A stretch of 64,000 nucleotides of DNA from Gadus chalcogrammus (GCF_026213295.1 NC_079428.1:6364445-6428444), one strand, 5' to 3'. Shown: positions 1 to 24,270, counted from the stretch's first letter. Program-made: numbers and translations. Notes: generated by a model not told the origin, from the sequence alone.

Positions 1-1
1 G

Positions 2-1000
2 TTCGTGTTCGCCTACCACCTGGTGGAGGTGTTCGGGTGGGACGGGGCGCCCCCCGCCGGCGACCCTTTCTTCTACCCGCTGTGGAACTACGTCCTGGGC
101 GTGCTCCTCCTGCTGGCGGCCAGCAGCCTGGCCCACCTGCTCAATTCCATGTCCCTGGTGGTCCGCGAGGTCTGCTTCTTCGTGGACTACGGCACCATCA
201 GCGCCTACACCGTGGGCTCCTCCCTGGCGTACTACTACTACATCCACCCCCGGGCGGGGGTCCTGGAGGCGGGGCAGGGGTGGGCCGCCAACGGCTCAAG
301 CACCGAGCCGCCGCCGCCGCCGCCGCCATCACTGCTGGCGTCGTACGGGTTCCCCGACGCGGGCGCGCTGTTCGAGGCCTTCTACGTGCCCAGCTCGTGC
401 GTGGTGGCCATCATCTGCATCCTGTCGTGCTGCAACACGCGCCAGCGCTGGCGGCGGCACCGCTACCTCATCCGCACGCTGGTCTTCCTGCTGCCCTTCC
501 TCGTCTCCTCCACGCCCATCTTCTACCGCCTGCTGACCCGCTCGCCGTACCCGCCGGCGTCCGCCTCCTTCGCCTCGTCCGCCTCCATGGCCGGGTACTT
601 CTGCCGCCACTGCCTGTGGCTGGTGGCGTCGGCCGTGTTCAACATCAGCAAGGTGCCCGAGAGGCTGGCGCCGGGCCGCTTCGACGTCTGGGGCCACAGC
701 CACCAGTGGTTCCACTGCTGCACCTTCCTGTCCATCCTGGATGAGTTCCACATGATCAAGGGCGAGGTGCGCGCCGTGCTGCTGCGGCCCATGCTGGCGC
801 TGCCCGAGGAGGCCGCCGCCGCCGCCACCCTGGCGGCCCTGCCCGGCCCCACGGCGTCCGCCACCTACGGGGTGATGCTGCTGCTGCAGGCCACCATCGC
901 CGCCATCATCGGCTGGTTCTCCTGGCACGCCGAGAGGATCTACGGAGCCGAGAGGGACCAGCTGGCGCGACAGGGTCCCAAGGGCCACAAATGTCACTGA
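2..1000 (+). CDS. paqr9: Membrane progestin receptor, PAQR family (PAQR9-like), 5' end outside window
   Basis: An open frame runs from the window edge to TGA at 998-1000 (332 codons visible), so the N-terminus is missing. PAQR proteins are seven-helix membrane receptors; class II members bind progestins. Family marks seen: the His-bearing helix AHLLNSMS, the FVDYG motif, KVPERLAPGRFD, and GHSHQWFH, whose HxxxH with the earlier His and Asp matches the metal site known from AdipoR structures. The stretch CCNTRQRWRRHRYLIRT and the FNISKVPER block resemble PAQR9 more than PAQR5/6/7/8. A Gly/Pro-rich loop with a seven-proline run from a CCG repeat (about 308-328) and a Pro/Ser/Ala insertion near 550-590 look lineage-specific. 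The visible part has no intron and is very GC-rich. Family assignment is firm; the exact paralogue is less sure. Confidence 0.8.
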   Translation, partial: FVFAYHLVEVFGWDGAPPAGDPFFYPLWNYVLGVLLLLAASSLAHLLNSMSLVVREVCFFVDYGTISAYTVGSSLAYYYYIHPRAGVLEAGQGWAANGSSTEPPPPPPPSLLASYGFPDAGALFEAFYVPSSCVVAIICILSCCNTRQRWRRHRYLIRTLVFLLPFLVSSTPIFYRLLTRSPYPPASASFASSASMAGYFCRHCLWLVASAVFNISKVPERLAPGRFDVWGHSHQWFHCCTFLSILDEFHMIKGEVRAVLLRPMLALPEEAAAAATLAALPGPTASATYGVMLLLQATIAAIIGWFSWHAERIYGAERDQLARQGPKGHKCH

Positions 1001-1089
1001 GGGAGTGAGGGAACGACGAGAGAGCCAATTAATTTGTTGTGCGGTGATGAATTTGCGAGGCGGTTGAATGGATCTTTGACTCGTGCGGT

Positions 1090-1090
<1 letters not shown>

Positions 1091-1134
<44 letters not shown>

Positions 1135-1141
1135 ATACACA
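1091..1141. repeat. (AC)n microsatellite
   Basis: About 25 AC units roughly 90 nt after the PAQR stop codon, so probably inside its 3' UTR. Two AT interruptions occur near the right end. Confidence 0.95.
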
Positions 1142-2325
1142 CATGCACTTTAATTTTCAATTAATTATGCAGGTTTTGGTCCCCTGGTAACCTGACTGTC
1201 TGAGTGTCTCTGTTTCAGAGTTTTCACAAAGGGAACTTTGCACAGACAGCTGAATGAAATTAAATGAAGTTTGTCTTCACACACAGACCGTTATCGGACT
1301 CACTTGTCCCTTGAGCAGGGCACGCCCTATTTTCATCCTCAAAGGTTGGAATGTTGGGAATAACAGGAATGTGAGATGATGCAGTCGACAAGGAAGGAAC
1401 CTTTTGTGCTGCAGTGGATTCATGTTAGTAAAGTGTGTCGTCTGAGAAACTGCTGTTCACTTACAAAAGGGTAGTATTAGTTACATGCATTTTAATACTT
1501 TTAGATTTTCCTTTTGTGCAATCGTGATGTTTTGACATTTCTATTAATTTATAACTAATTTGTCGACTGTTGGTTTCTGCCCATCGTGCTCACTTCCCTA
1601 ACACGTCGAGTTCACAAAAAAAACAGCAACACAAAGTCTAATTTCACTTCCTCTCTCTTACCCAAAGAGGAAGTCAGATAGACATGTTCATTTAGCTGTT
1701 TCCAAGGTTGCACATGCCCCGTTATTAAACACACTGAGCAGCCAGGGTGGCATGAGCGACCTCTTAACAATGTTAACCTATTGCGTTAACATGTCGTTTC
1801 TTTGTTTCGATGAATCAATGTATGTTATGTTGTTGTCCAGAAAACCTGTGATTAAAGTTAAACGCAAACTAAAGGCCAGAAGTTGAAAAGCTGCTATTGA
1901 TAGATTGCTGTCATTTGGCATGTTCTTAGCAGGTTGGGATGGAATAGCAATATTGTTCAATTTTTGCATGTAAATTGCAAAAGAAAAGTACATTGCGTGT
2001 CCTGTTTGACCATGTTTTCCCTTTCTATATCACTGTTTGCTAAATAATGATTGTGCAACAATATTCTGAACAGCCATCTTGAGTGATACGTTTTTCAGAG
2101 AACCACATGTAATGTTTGGTGGGTATCCTGTTATAAGGCACTTTAAAGCTCGTTGAAATAACCCTTTAATAATGAACCTTGCAAGTACTGTAAAAACAAT
2201 ATTTCATATTGTTTGATATTGCTGTTGAAAGTAGACCTCAGAGTTTTACCACAACGTGTTGGGTCCATATTATATGGATGTTGTGATTAGAGGATAAGTT
2301 TTGGAAACTGCTGTATTGTTGAAAT

Positions 2326-2331
2326 AATAAA
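2326..2331 (+). terminator. Candidate poly(A) signal of the PAQR gene
   Basis: AATAAA on the plus strand about 1.3 kb after the stop codon. Further AATAAA copies lie downstream, for example at 3842-3847. Which one is used cannot be told from sequence alone. Confidence 0.25.
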
Positions 2332-3334
2332 TGTGAGGTCCTGGTCCTACAGGTCTCAACATTACAGTTGTTGTTGCGGTTGTGCAATCTTCTGATTGAC
2401 AAACTATAAATGCCTACCTGCATGGTTACCATTTCTTAAAGAAAATGGACATTTCAAAATGATGTTTTTTGCCCAAAGCTGTGATGATATTTAATTTGTC
2501 CACCCTGTTGAACCAATTTGAGTTTCTTCACAAAAGTTGGCTGGCTTTGCGAGGGATTGACCTGAAAACCTTTGAACTCATGTTTAACCCAAGGACTTGA
2601 ACCTATATGGATTATCAACCTGTGTTGAGTAGGCATACGTCCAGACGACATACAGCTGTACTTTTCATTGTAATGTACTCAGGAAGACTGAAAAATATGT
2701 TTTATTTGTACTATTTCCAAATCTTTAACAAATGAACATATTTTATGTGTTGTCATGCTGCAAATGAATTAATCCATATTTTCATTGCCGTGTACAAATA
2801 ACCCACTAGGACTAGATCACTATTGTACTTTAAATAAATATGCAAATTCTGACACGGGTGTGGTCTATGCTTTTCTTTGCTGCACAGGGGTCCGAGAGAG
2901 TTGCACATGAACACATTCAAGACTCTGCATGCAGTCACAGATTTTTAACCTTGAGTCAGGTTTGAATAATTCAAATTTTTGAGGCTCACCCAAGCAAAGA
3001 TTTGCAAGTACATGTCGGCCACAACCTGCTAGCGACCAGTAAGGAAGTAGCTTAGTTCCGTTTCTTTGTTGTTAAAAGCTCAGATCTACCAAGTGAAACT
3101 TGAAACCCTGGGACAGTGAAATATATATAGGGGTGGAACGGGCGATTGAAAGTTTAAAAAAAGCAAGGTAAAAAGGCTGCGGTACAGCACCACCTTACGT
3201 GCGAAACCATCCCATCTTTCTTCATCGTGTGAAAGTTGGTACTTCAAACACATAGCTGTACATGCTTGCATATACCACAAGAGGGCGAAAGAAACAGGGT
3301 TATTTGAATAAACGACTGCAGTGCCGTACAACGA

Positions 3335-3598
3335 TAGCCTGGTCCTACCAGACTCTCGTACTTCATTTAATTTGCACAGAGAGTCTGGACCCGCTGTAAA
3401 CAAACCAAACACCGTGCGTGAAGATGTCCGTCAACGAGAGCTGACTTTAACGTCATTGTTCTCAGCCACCTCCTCTGTTCGCTGATTGGACGCACAAAAT
3501 TTGGACGGAGAAAACCCAACAATATACCACGGACCCAGACGTGTAATGAAGAGAAATGAAAGTAGAGCGGAAGAACTTAGGCGGGCGGAGCCAGGCTA
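3335..3598. mobile_element. MITE, hAT-like non-autonomous DNA transposon
   Basis: The element begins TAGCCTGG and ends CCAGGCTA, a perfect 8-bp terminal inverted repeat. Flanks GTACAACGA (3326-3334) and GTGCAACGA (3599-3607) look like a target-site duplication with one mismatch; its roughly 8-bp length suits the hAT superfamily. The 264-bp interior has no coding capacity. The type is familiar as a dispersed teleost repeat. Confidence 0.75.
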
Positions 3599-3833
3599 GT
3601 GCAACGATGGTTAACTGAACAAATAAACATTTAATGGACCAATATGAAGAAAGAATAAACTTTGATTGGTGATTATAATATCCGCGTGTAGCAATTGCTG
3701 GTTTATAGTAGACATGTGACCGTTTAGTTCTCATGACGACACACGTGGACATATTACATCTTTAATTGTATCTATTGTATAAATTACTTGCATTAAAAAA
3801 TGAGTCCTTGCAAGATGATATTTGTAAATTAAT

Positions 3834-3839
3834 TTTATT
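3834..3839 (-). terminator. Candidate poly(A) signal of aco1
   Basis: TTTATT on the plus strand reads AATAAA on the minus strand, about 945 nt beyond the aco1 stop. A plus-strand AATAAA lies three bases away (3842-3847), so the two convergent transcripts could end at nearly the same place. Confidence 0.3.
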
Positions 3840-4782
3840 TCAATAAATCCTATGATCGACATGATAAATATTGTTAACATAACAGTGTTAAAATCTTTTC
3901 ATTAAAACTTTTGTGTTGACAATCTGTTAAGGCAGTCATATACACACACACACACACACGTGCATACATAAATTATCGCCGGAATGTGCAAGGGTAAATT
4001 GATAAAAAAGTAAATTAACGGATATGCATGACCTTAAAGAACAAACAAACCCAAAATCAGAAACCGCCACCGACAAAGATCGGGAGGAAAAACTGAAAGC
4101 CTGAGTACCTTGTTTCAAAACAGGAATGTTTCCAGGTATGACACTATTTTCCATTTTACCTCAACTATTAAATCATTAGTTAGGACACAGTCAGTGTTTG
4201 TTTATACATAGCAATTCATTTTTAACTAGTCCTAGTAGCATAATCATGACAATCATACTTATTATTAAATATCTACTAATGTAAAACAGTGTGATCCAGT
4301 CGCATGATTTAGCTACAGTTTCGGTTGGTTCTCATAGCCGCTTTTAAGTTACATTTCCTCCAATTCAGACTTAATCATTGAGCCATGATCAGCACACACA
4401 CACACTATCCCCTGGTTGAGGGATAGTATATAGTATTTATGTTATAGGTTTGAAAACCCTTTTTTTTTTTTTGAAGACACTTTTGCAATGTTCTTGACAC
4501 TTGGACGTAAAGCTGTTCGGTCGAGTGAGGATGTAGGAATGCACACCCGTTACCTCAATTTGTCAGCAGCATTGAGAAACCGTGTGCGTGTATGTGTGTA
4601 TGTGTGTGTGGGTATCGGTCAGTGCTTGTGTGCGTGTTGAGGTAACTCCTTGGACGGCTCTCTAGTTAGCATCTCAGAACAACATGGCTGCTTTCTTTTC
4701 AAATTTAAATTCCAGATGAGTGACTTGAGATGCGTTGGGAGAACAGGACTCCCTCCCTCCAGCTCTGGCCGTGCTGTGCGCT

Positions 4783-17537
<12,755 letters not shown>

Positions 17538-19707
17538 CCTCCACAAAGGATGGTAGGATTCAGCCAAATCTTCAGCACTTGTACAAATCTAAATTGAACG
17601 AGGACATTTTAAACAGGCAAATACAAATTGTATGTACAGGATATATTTATAGATATTTTGGTAGCAAAGATGATGTGTTCCATAATTCTAGGCAGTTACA
17701 AATATTAAAAACCTGAAACAATATTCAAAAATGATAAAGGATTCAACATGATTATAGATATTTAGATCAGTTCCACTGATTCAATACATGTTGGAATTGA
17801 TGCTTTAATTGATGTTATGCTTTAAAGTAAAATAGCTCTTTCCTCCTTTTGAATGTTTAGAAAATGTCTAACATTTTCGCATGATGCACATGTTATTTAG
17901 CATCCAGAAACGTTGACATGCTAGGAACGATATATACATTTAAATTTAAAAAAAAAAGCCCTACATAACATCTACATACAGTATACTTCAGAAATATACG
18001 AATAATCAATCTTTATGTCATAGTAAATCACAAATTGAAATCACATAATAACAAAAGGGGATTACATGATCTCTGTTACACTAGTAGCCTTTCACTGTTA
18101 TACCAAGAACAGAGATAAGAGAGCTGTGGTTCACCCACAAGTCATTTGGCAACGATGTTAATGTACATTTCACGGTCCAAAGTCAAATGATCATACGAGG
18201 CACCGGCCCAAACGCCTCCGCCTCATCGCAACATTGCCAATCCAAGTCTAGTTTGTTTATCCAAGTTTAAAATGACTTCAAGAGCAGGTGGTTTCCTAAC
18301 CCAGTTTCGGGGTACCAAGTTCAAATCAAACATGTTTTATTACGCCATGACTGTTTTATTAGTCTGAACTAATTACCAAATGAACGTCTTCCTATTCTAC
18401 TGGGAATGCATTGCTTATGATTACCACTCATTGACAATTAATCCGTTACAACGTTTTATATCCAAACAAAAGCTTTGTAACTGCGTGCTCATGGGACATA
18501 TATCATGGGACATATCATATGGCTTTTAATTAACTTTAGTTATGAAGACAAATGAAAATTATCTTGATCTAGCTAGCAACATCCCAATTACCGTTAGTGA
18601 CAAGTGCAAGTATGAACCAGTTTTATATTAATACAATTTACTCGTTGCACGATTATGTTGAATTGAAAAGTTGACATTGACTTACTTAAACTGCAAAGAG
18701 GAAAAGGCACCACACACTGTCGTGTCCAAATCTGTGGTCCAAACCAAGTTGCACAATCATGTGAACTCAAAGAACTAGTTATTTTATGTAACAATTTTTC
18801 GCGAGCTCTTCCTGGTTTGACAATACAACTTCCGGTTTCAGAGTTAAAGCGCTTCATCCAGAACTAAGGTTTCAGAGTTAAAGTACATTGCAGAGAACTA
18901 TGGTAACGCAATTATGTAGTTACCAAAATAAAAAACATAAGTACCTGGAGGAGACCGGATCCATGCAAAAGCTCTAGAAATGCATGGTTAAAAAGCACAC
19001 ATACAGAAGTTTAAAAAATAATTAGTAAAACGTTTAACGATGCAGTTCATGCACATCTTGCCCTAGTACCTTGAACTGAACCCAATTTGCTTTTAGTAGG
19101 CATACACTAGTCATTCAATATTCTGCTTAACAAGCAGCAAGAATGCTTGCATTAACCGGGTCAATGTATAGTCTAGCACCAGATTAAAGATCCCAAGTCA
19201 TGCTACTTTATGGATCCTTTTACATAGGTGTTAGTGGGCCCCTAATACAGTACTTGAAGACGTTCAAGAAATTCAGCCTTGGTGCAAAATTACAGCCACT
19301 CACTACGAGCCAGACAGATAATGAGCTTTCCACAAACGTGCCGTTTTTTAGAGGCCTACTTCAGATCATTAACAATAACTATTGACATGTTTCCTCTTTC
19401 CTAGCCAAAGTAATAGGGACACACACATTTTATCAAACTACTTTCGACCTGCCAAAATATGTATCCCTATTTAAAATGAACACTGTCCTACCATCAAGTG
19501 CTTTATTTGACATACTTCAGAACAAGTATGTGTCAAACAGCATTGGTGCCGCACTGTGTTATTTCTACACTTATTATATTCGGCCTAGCACTGGGTATGC
19601 ACGCAAGGATCGTTGAGCAAACCATCTCTAACAGGGGGACACAGTTAGTCCGAATGTACTATCGACCTTCATGTAAAGTCATGCATCATACTGAGTTTTT
19701 ACTCTTT
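17538..19707. other. AT-rich interval upstream of aco1
   Basis: Expected to contain the aco1 promoter and any 5' non-coding exon. The only CpG/ETS-like patch I see is near 18800-18850. A short direct duplication GGTTTCAGAGTTAAAG occurs at 18834-18849 and again about 36 bases on. No coding exon is supported. Confidence 0.5.
18826..18850 (-). promoter_or_regulatory. Possible aco1 promoter element (ETS-type site)
   Basis: ACTTCCGG on the plus strand reads CCGGAAGT on the minus strand, the ETS/GABP consensus common in TATA-less housekeeping promoters, about 1.3 kb upstream of the aco1 start codon. Position and motif are suggestive only. Confidence 0.2.
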
Positions 19708-19801
19708 CGCAAACCATTCATTCACCAGTAGTTTAGCTTTTTGCATCATACCTTCACCAGTAGTTAAGCTTTTTGAATCATTCAATAGTTATGATTTCGA
19801 C

Positions 19802-19881
19802 TGGGTTTTGGAATGTCGATGCCGTTAAAGTAGTAAACGATTATAAGTGTTACTTTAACGGCACCGACAATCCAAAACCCA
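19802..19881. repeat. Inverted repeat (hairpin) near the start of duplication unit 1
   Basis: Arms 19802-19832 and 19851-19881 (TGGGTTTTGGAATGTC... and its inverse) pair with one or two mismatches around an 18-base loop. The same hairpin occurs in unit 2 at 22772-22852. Confidence 0.85.
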
Positions 19882-20347
19882 AGTGGAATCTAGATGGAAA
19901 AAGTGTGTTTTGATATTGCATTTTCTCCCTGATTCAAATAACAAATGCCTTATAACGAATACCGTGCTTTTTATAAACAGTTGTTTTGTCGCAATTGAGC
20001 GGTTCACAACCACACAAGGTCTCTGAAGTCAAAACAGCCCTCGTTACCCACACACAACTAGATAGTTGCCACGCCAATTTACACCAACCGCTACTGCAGC
20101 CTCTTTAATGCTAGTTCAGACATTTCATGCTGCTAGTCCCAGGTAAACAGAATCACCAATGGAGGCATTTTATAGGGAAGACGACTCCAATATTAGCCAC
20201 CAATATTATAATTCAAAGCCCCCAGCCAAAATTATTATTTCAGATGCATAAAATGTGCATATAGCGAGGCATAAGATTGTAGTTGGCAGCACAAACTTAA
20301 CAAATGTGTGGGAAAAAAAAGGGGCCTTCTGATGTAGAATTTGTAAC

Positions 20348-20353
20348 TTTATT
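20348..20353 (-). terminator. Poly(A) signal, secreted-protein gene copy 1
   Basis: AATAAA on the minus strand about 120 nt after the stop codon; conserved at the same place in copy 2 (24265-24270). Confidence 0.7.
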
Positions 20354-20474
20354 GACCATCCAATCAAATGCATGAAGTTTCCACCACCAGAAAGACATTG
20401 CATCTACGGAGAAAGAAGTTCTTGAACTCTACATGGAATCCCATTGTCCCAGCCAGGCTCCACATCTGTTGGTC

Positions 20475-21625
20475 TCAGCCTACCCATTGACCTTCATAGG
20501 CCTGGAACTGCTGCTCCACATCCTGGCCTTTTCCAGGTCCTTCTGGCTCGGCCGGCTGGTAGCTCTGATCCGAGTATTGTGAGTAACTCTGCATCTGCGG
20601 TTCCTGGTCCTTGGCGGGGTAGTCATATCGGATGTAGCGGTTTTCCTGCCAGTCATCTCTGCCACGCTCAACACTACTGCTGGACTGGGTGTAGGTTCCT
20701 GGAGGATACTGGCCAGTGATGAACAGCGCATCGTAAGGGTAGAAATACCCGAATGAAGCCTGGGGCATAAGGGCTGCAGGGCTGGGGAAGGCCTCCGCCT
20801 GTCCTACAGCAGCTCCATACGATGGCGGTGGGGGTACACCGCGTTCCTGGGTCTCAGACTCATAGCGTCCGTCCTCCATTGTGCTCTCGATGTTCAGCAG
20901 CTCTCCTGGGACGAACTCTGGTCCAGGTGGGGGTCGGGGGGCGGCCATTTGTCCCTTGGGGCCAGCGTGACTGTCAGAAGCGGCTCTTGACCCACCAGCG
21001 AACATGCGTGGAGGAATTGCCCAGGAGCCTTCCAGTAGCAAACAAGCAGAGAACACACATTTTACCTATTTCAGTGCAAGTGATTCGTCAAGCCCGAGTG
21101 AGTGAGGTTTTAATTACTTATTTTTAAATACCACCCTCCATGGTGAAGGTTTTTATAAAAGCTGAAGTTACCTTGAGATGAGCCTGTTGGGGAAGAATAG
21201 CCTCCGTTGAATCCTGTAGGGGGAGGAGAAGGCAGCGCCCCCGAGGACAAACCCTGTGCACCGGGTCCAGACATGGAGCCAGAGGTTTCATGGCTGGGGT
21301 ACAGCTGCTGTTTGGGTTGGGCACCCCACGGATCTTGAGAATACCCGCCTTTATACGGTGCGGCAAACCCTACAGAAGGAGCCACTAGCACTCAATTAAA
21401 CCATTAAGCGTAATCCATTTTGTTAAGTAAAACAAGTCCATTTTAAACTACATACCTTTTTTAATAGGGCTACATTCGATATCCCAAAGCAGGATAGCTT
21501 GCAGGAAGACCCTAAAACAGATAAGAGACAGCCAATATTGAAGCAAAGAACTCCTCTAATAATTTTTGAAATAACACGCGAAAAAAAGACCACTTTGCTT
21601 ACCATGTAAAGAGCATTGCTGTCAT
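20475..21625 (-). CDS. Unrecognised small secreted Tyr/Pro/Gly/Gln-rich protein, copy 1
   Basis: Four exons: 21625-21603, 21511-21456, 21369-21172, 21028-20475; GT-AG throughout, intron phases 2, 1, 1; 276 aa. Residues 1-22 (MTAMLFTWVFLQAILLWDIE...) form a clear signal peptide with no later membrane segment, so the protein should be secreted. The mature part has no cysteine: residues 28-92 are rich in G, P, S, Q, Y; 120-165 are proline-rich; 185-230 carry the tyrosine-rich core FGYFYPYDALF and RYIRYDYP; the tail is Q/Y/E-rich. No known domain was recognised. The repetitive, Cys-free, Tyr-rich make-up suggests a structural or extracellular coat protein, which is inference. A TATA-like box lies about 50 nt upstream. 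A nearly identical copy lies at 24391-25542. Confidence 0.8.
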
Positions 21626-21673
21626 AATTACAATGGGACGACTCCACTGCAGAGCAAAGCTATGTGGAGGGTT

Positions 21674-21679
21674 TTTAAA
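21674..21679 (-). promoter_or_regulatory. TATA-like element of copy 1
   Basis: TTTAAA in CATTTAAAAACCC on the minus strand, about 50 nt before the ATG, followed by a short leader. An E-box (CAGCTG) lies about 20 nt further upstream. Both are preserved in copy 2 (25591-25596). Confidence 0.4.
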
Positions 21680-22119
21680 TGTTGCCAGCCCCCAGCTGAC
21701 CTATCAGTGCTTAACGAGGTGATGATGCACAGCTGTCCCTGAAGGATTTGGTTACAGGTGAACCTTTTTCTACTCTACCCTTTTGAGGGAGCGTCCTCCT
21801 CTCTTTCCTTTTCTACCTTTAATTCCATATCCAATCCTTCACAAATGATCCATCACTTTGTATATTGTTCAGCAATGCAGTATTCCTCTGTTCTTCTACC
21901 ATGCCTGTGTAATACAAATCATACTCATCGTCCAATGAAAATGTAAATAGCATGGTTTGTGGCCAAAACACGACCCACCTGATGTACCACTGTTGCAACC
22001 CATTTGTAGGTCCCGCTTCCTGTAGTTGTAATAGTACTTGCAGCATAATGGCCACATTGGACCAAATATGTTTCCGGTGGGCTCTCCTCTAATGTTAATT
22101 TGATCTTTAGTGTATATTT

Positions 22120-22252
22120 GGTTTGGGAACGCCTCGGGATCCCCCCCATCAGAGCTGGTCAATGTGGCCCGGGAAAGGGAAATCTGGGGCCCCCTGCTTG
22201 AGCTGCTCCCCCCGCGACCTGACCCCGGATAAGCGGATGAAGATGAAGATGA
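22120..22252 (+). mobile_element. 5'-truncated LINE 3' end with target-site duplication
   Basis: The sequence GGTTTGGGAACGCCTCGGGA... through CCCCGGATAAGCGG is a common teleost LINE tail, ending in an ATGAAG microsatellite. It is flanked by 10-bp direct repeats GTGTATATTT (22110-22119 and 22253-22262). Duplication unit 2 has the empty site, with one copy of that 10-mer at 26017-26026. Confidence 0.9.
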
Positions 22253-22771
22253 GTGTATATTTTATCTTTAGTCTTTATGTGCCAAAATTATTTTTCTAAA
22301 TGTGAGATCATTCTCAGCCTCCGGATTAACATTGATATTTAGCATACGCTTTTATCCAGTTCGTAGGGAACAGGCGTCTTGGTCAGGGACAATCCCTCTT
22401 TACTTTTATAGAGTATTTTGATAAAAGACTTCATCTAAAAATGTCTGTATATCCATATTTTGGATATGCAGGCCTGCTTGGTACCATTTTAAAAATGTTA
22501 CATTACATTCAATTTCACTCCCAAAGATAACGATGGACTACAAAATGTTCACTCCCTTCTCACTCGTGCCTGCCCTCTCACCTGTGCAGTCAAGACACCT
22601 CAAATATACAATCTTAAAACGCAACACAAGGGATGGGACAACAAGTAAAAGTGCAAAATATTTTTCGCAAACCATTCATTCACCAGTAGTTAAGCTTTTT
22701 GTATCATACCTTCACCAGTAGTTAAGCTTTTTGAATCATTCAATAGTTATGATTCAAGTTATGATTTCGAC

Positions 22772-22852
22772 TGGGTTTTTGGAATGTCGGTGCCGTTAAA
22801 GTAGTAAACGATTATAAATGCTACTTTAACGGCACCGACAATCCAAAACCCA
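22772..22852. repeat. Inverted repeat (hairpin) near the start of duplication unit 2
   Basis: Equivalent of the unit 1 hairpin. Its left arm has GTCGGTGCC where unit 1 has GTCGATGCC, so pairing is better here. Confidence 0.85.
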
Positions 22853-22878
22853 AGTGGAATCTAGATGGAAAAAGTGTG

Positions 22879-23378
22879 TAGTTCAAAACGTGAGCAGCAT
22901 TTACTTCTTCGCCGCCTAGAGTTTGTAATGTACGATCACTCGAATACCCCATGTTATTTCCCAAAGACATTTGACCGATGGAACCAGGAGCCTCGGAGGC
23001 TGGACATATTCTGAGGTATATTAAAGAAAGGACAGCGGAATAAAACATGGCGCCCATTCATTCCTATGAAAACTGCTCAATGGCTCAGGGCACATGGATG
23101 TTAGTTGCCCTGCGCCACGGAGCAGTTTTCATAGGAATGAATGGGCGCCATGTTTTAATCCGCTGTCCTTTTCTTTATAGGTCCATGCAACAAAGTGGGA
23201 TATATTTTAATGAAAGAAGAAATGAGTGATGCGTTATGATTTAAAATTAAGATCATTTATTTGAAGATGAGTGTCAACGTCTTGCTCCCACCAGTACAGT
23301 GCCAGCACCAGCACTATCGAGATTGCAAACGAGTGCAACGTTGCCTAGTGGCAGTTAAATAACAATCCATGACAATAT
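22879..23378. mobile_element. Insertion present only in unit 2, with a long fold-back
   Basis: Unit 1 reads straight from GTGTG to TTTTGATA at this point, so these roughly 500 bp are an insertion here (or a deletion there). Inside, 23023-23078 and 23120-23176 are inverted repeats of about 56 bp with one mismatch and a one-base indel; they include ATGGCGCCCATTCATTCC. The fold-back resembles a MITE. Outer boundaries and a target duplication are not clear. Confidence 0.7.
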
Positions 23379-23446
23379 TTTGATAGTGCATTTTCTCCCT
23401 GATTCAAAGAACAAATGCCTTATCAAACGAATACTGTCCTTGTTAT

Positions 23447-23896
23447 TGTTACGTATTTTAAAGAATCTAAGCTACCCACACATACTCAATGATGCAGGAC
23501 CAAACATATTAGCCGTAAATAACAGCCACAGGGAAACGGGACCTTACTGAAGGCTGCAATAACAGCTCCATCCACAGAGGGCAGCACCAGACAGGTAAGG
23601 AGGCCGAGGGTAATAGTCACCCCGGCTCCTCCCACTACTTCCGGGCTTGTGGATCCATACCATAACAGACGGTTGGAGCCAGAGCAAGCCAGAACTCTCC
23701 CGGCAGCGATAGGATATACGTGGGTTGATGTCTTGGATCAGCTAGGAGAATACTCTCGCACGTGCTTAGAATACATCTTCAACCTCTCTTTGCTTCAGAG
23801 TATCAGTTTACCATACCGAAAACACTTTATACAAATAAAGTCTCTTTAAAGCTATTCCTTTGGATTCGAATACTTTCCCTGAAGAAATACGTAATA
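23447..23896. mobile_element. Solo LTR of a retroelement
   Basis: A 450-bp insertion absent from unit 1. It begins TGTTACGTA and ends TACGTAATA, imperfect LTR-type terminal inverted repeats, and is flanked by 4-bp duplications TTAT (23443-23446, 23897-23900). Unit 1 carries the empty site (CTTTTTATAAACAG, near 19969). A plus-sense AATAAA at 23834-23839 sits about 60 bp before the 3' end, as in an R region. There is no coding sequence; the family was not identified. Confidence 0.8.
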
Positions 23897-24264
23897 TTAT
23901 AAACAGATCAGTTGTTTTACATCGCAATTGAGCAGTTCATAACCACACAAGGTCTCTGAAGTCAAAACAGCCCTCGTTACCTACACACACACACCACTAG
24001 ATAGTTGCCACGCCAATTTACACCAACCACTACTGCAGCCTCTTTAATGCTAGTTCAGACATTTCACGCTGCAAGTCCCAGGTAGACAGAATCACCAATG
24101 GAGGGATTTTATAGGGAAGACGACACCAATATTATAATTCAAAGCCCTCAGCCAAAATTATTATTTCAGATGCATAAAATGTGCATATAGCGAGGCACAA
24201 GATTGTAGTTGGCAGCACAAATGTGTGGTAAAAAAAAGGGGCCTTGCGATGTAGAATTTGTAAC

Positions 24265-24270
24265 TTTATT
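24265..24270 (-). terminator. Poly(A) signal, secreted-protein gene copy 2
   Basis: AATAAA on the minus strand about 120 nt after the stop, matching copy 1. Confidence 0.7.

Larger units (their letters stand above)
1001..4782. other. Intergenic interval between two convergent genes
   Basis: AT-rich sequence between the PAQR stop and the aco1 stop; it should hold both 3' UTRs. It contains an AC repeat at 1091-1141, a short AC run at 3942-3958, a MITE at 3335-3598 and candidate poly(A) signals. I see no convincing coding exon on either strand. Confidence 0.6.
19708..22665. repeat. Tandem duplication, unit 1
   Basis: A 2958-bp unit repeated head-to-tail as 22666-26433. Both start CGCAAACCATTCATTCACCA and end in GTGCAAAATATTTTT. 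Each holds one complete minus-strand gene plus flanks. The coding parts differ at 9 of 831 positions; flanks differ by scattered substitutions and indels. Unit 1 alone has the LINE fragment at 22120-22252. Confidence 0.95.

Noticed and set aside
329..1144. Minus-strand 271-codon frame overlapping the PAQR gene
   Set aside because: Shadow frame of a GC-rich coding exon; it starts in an AC repeat and shows no protein features.
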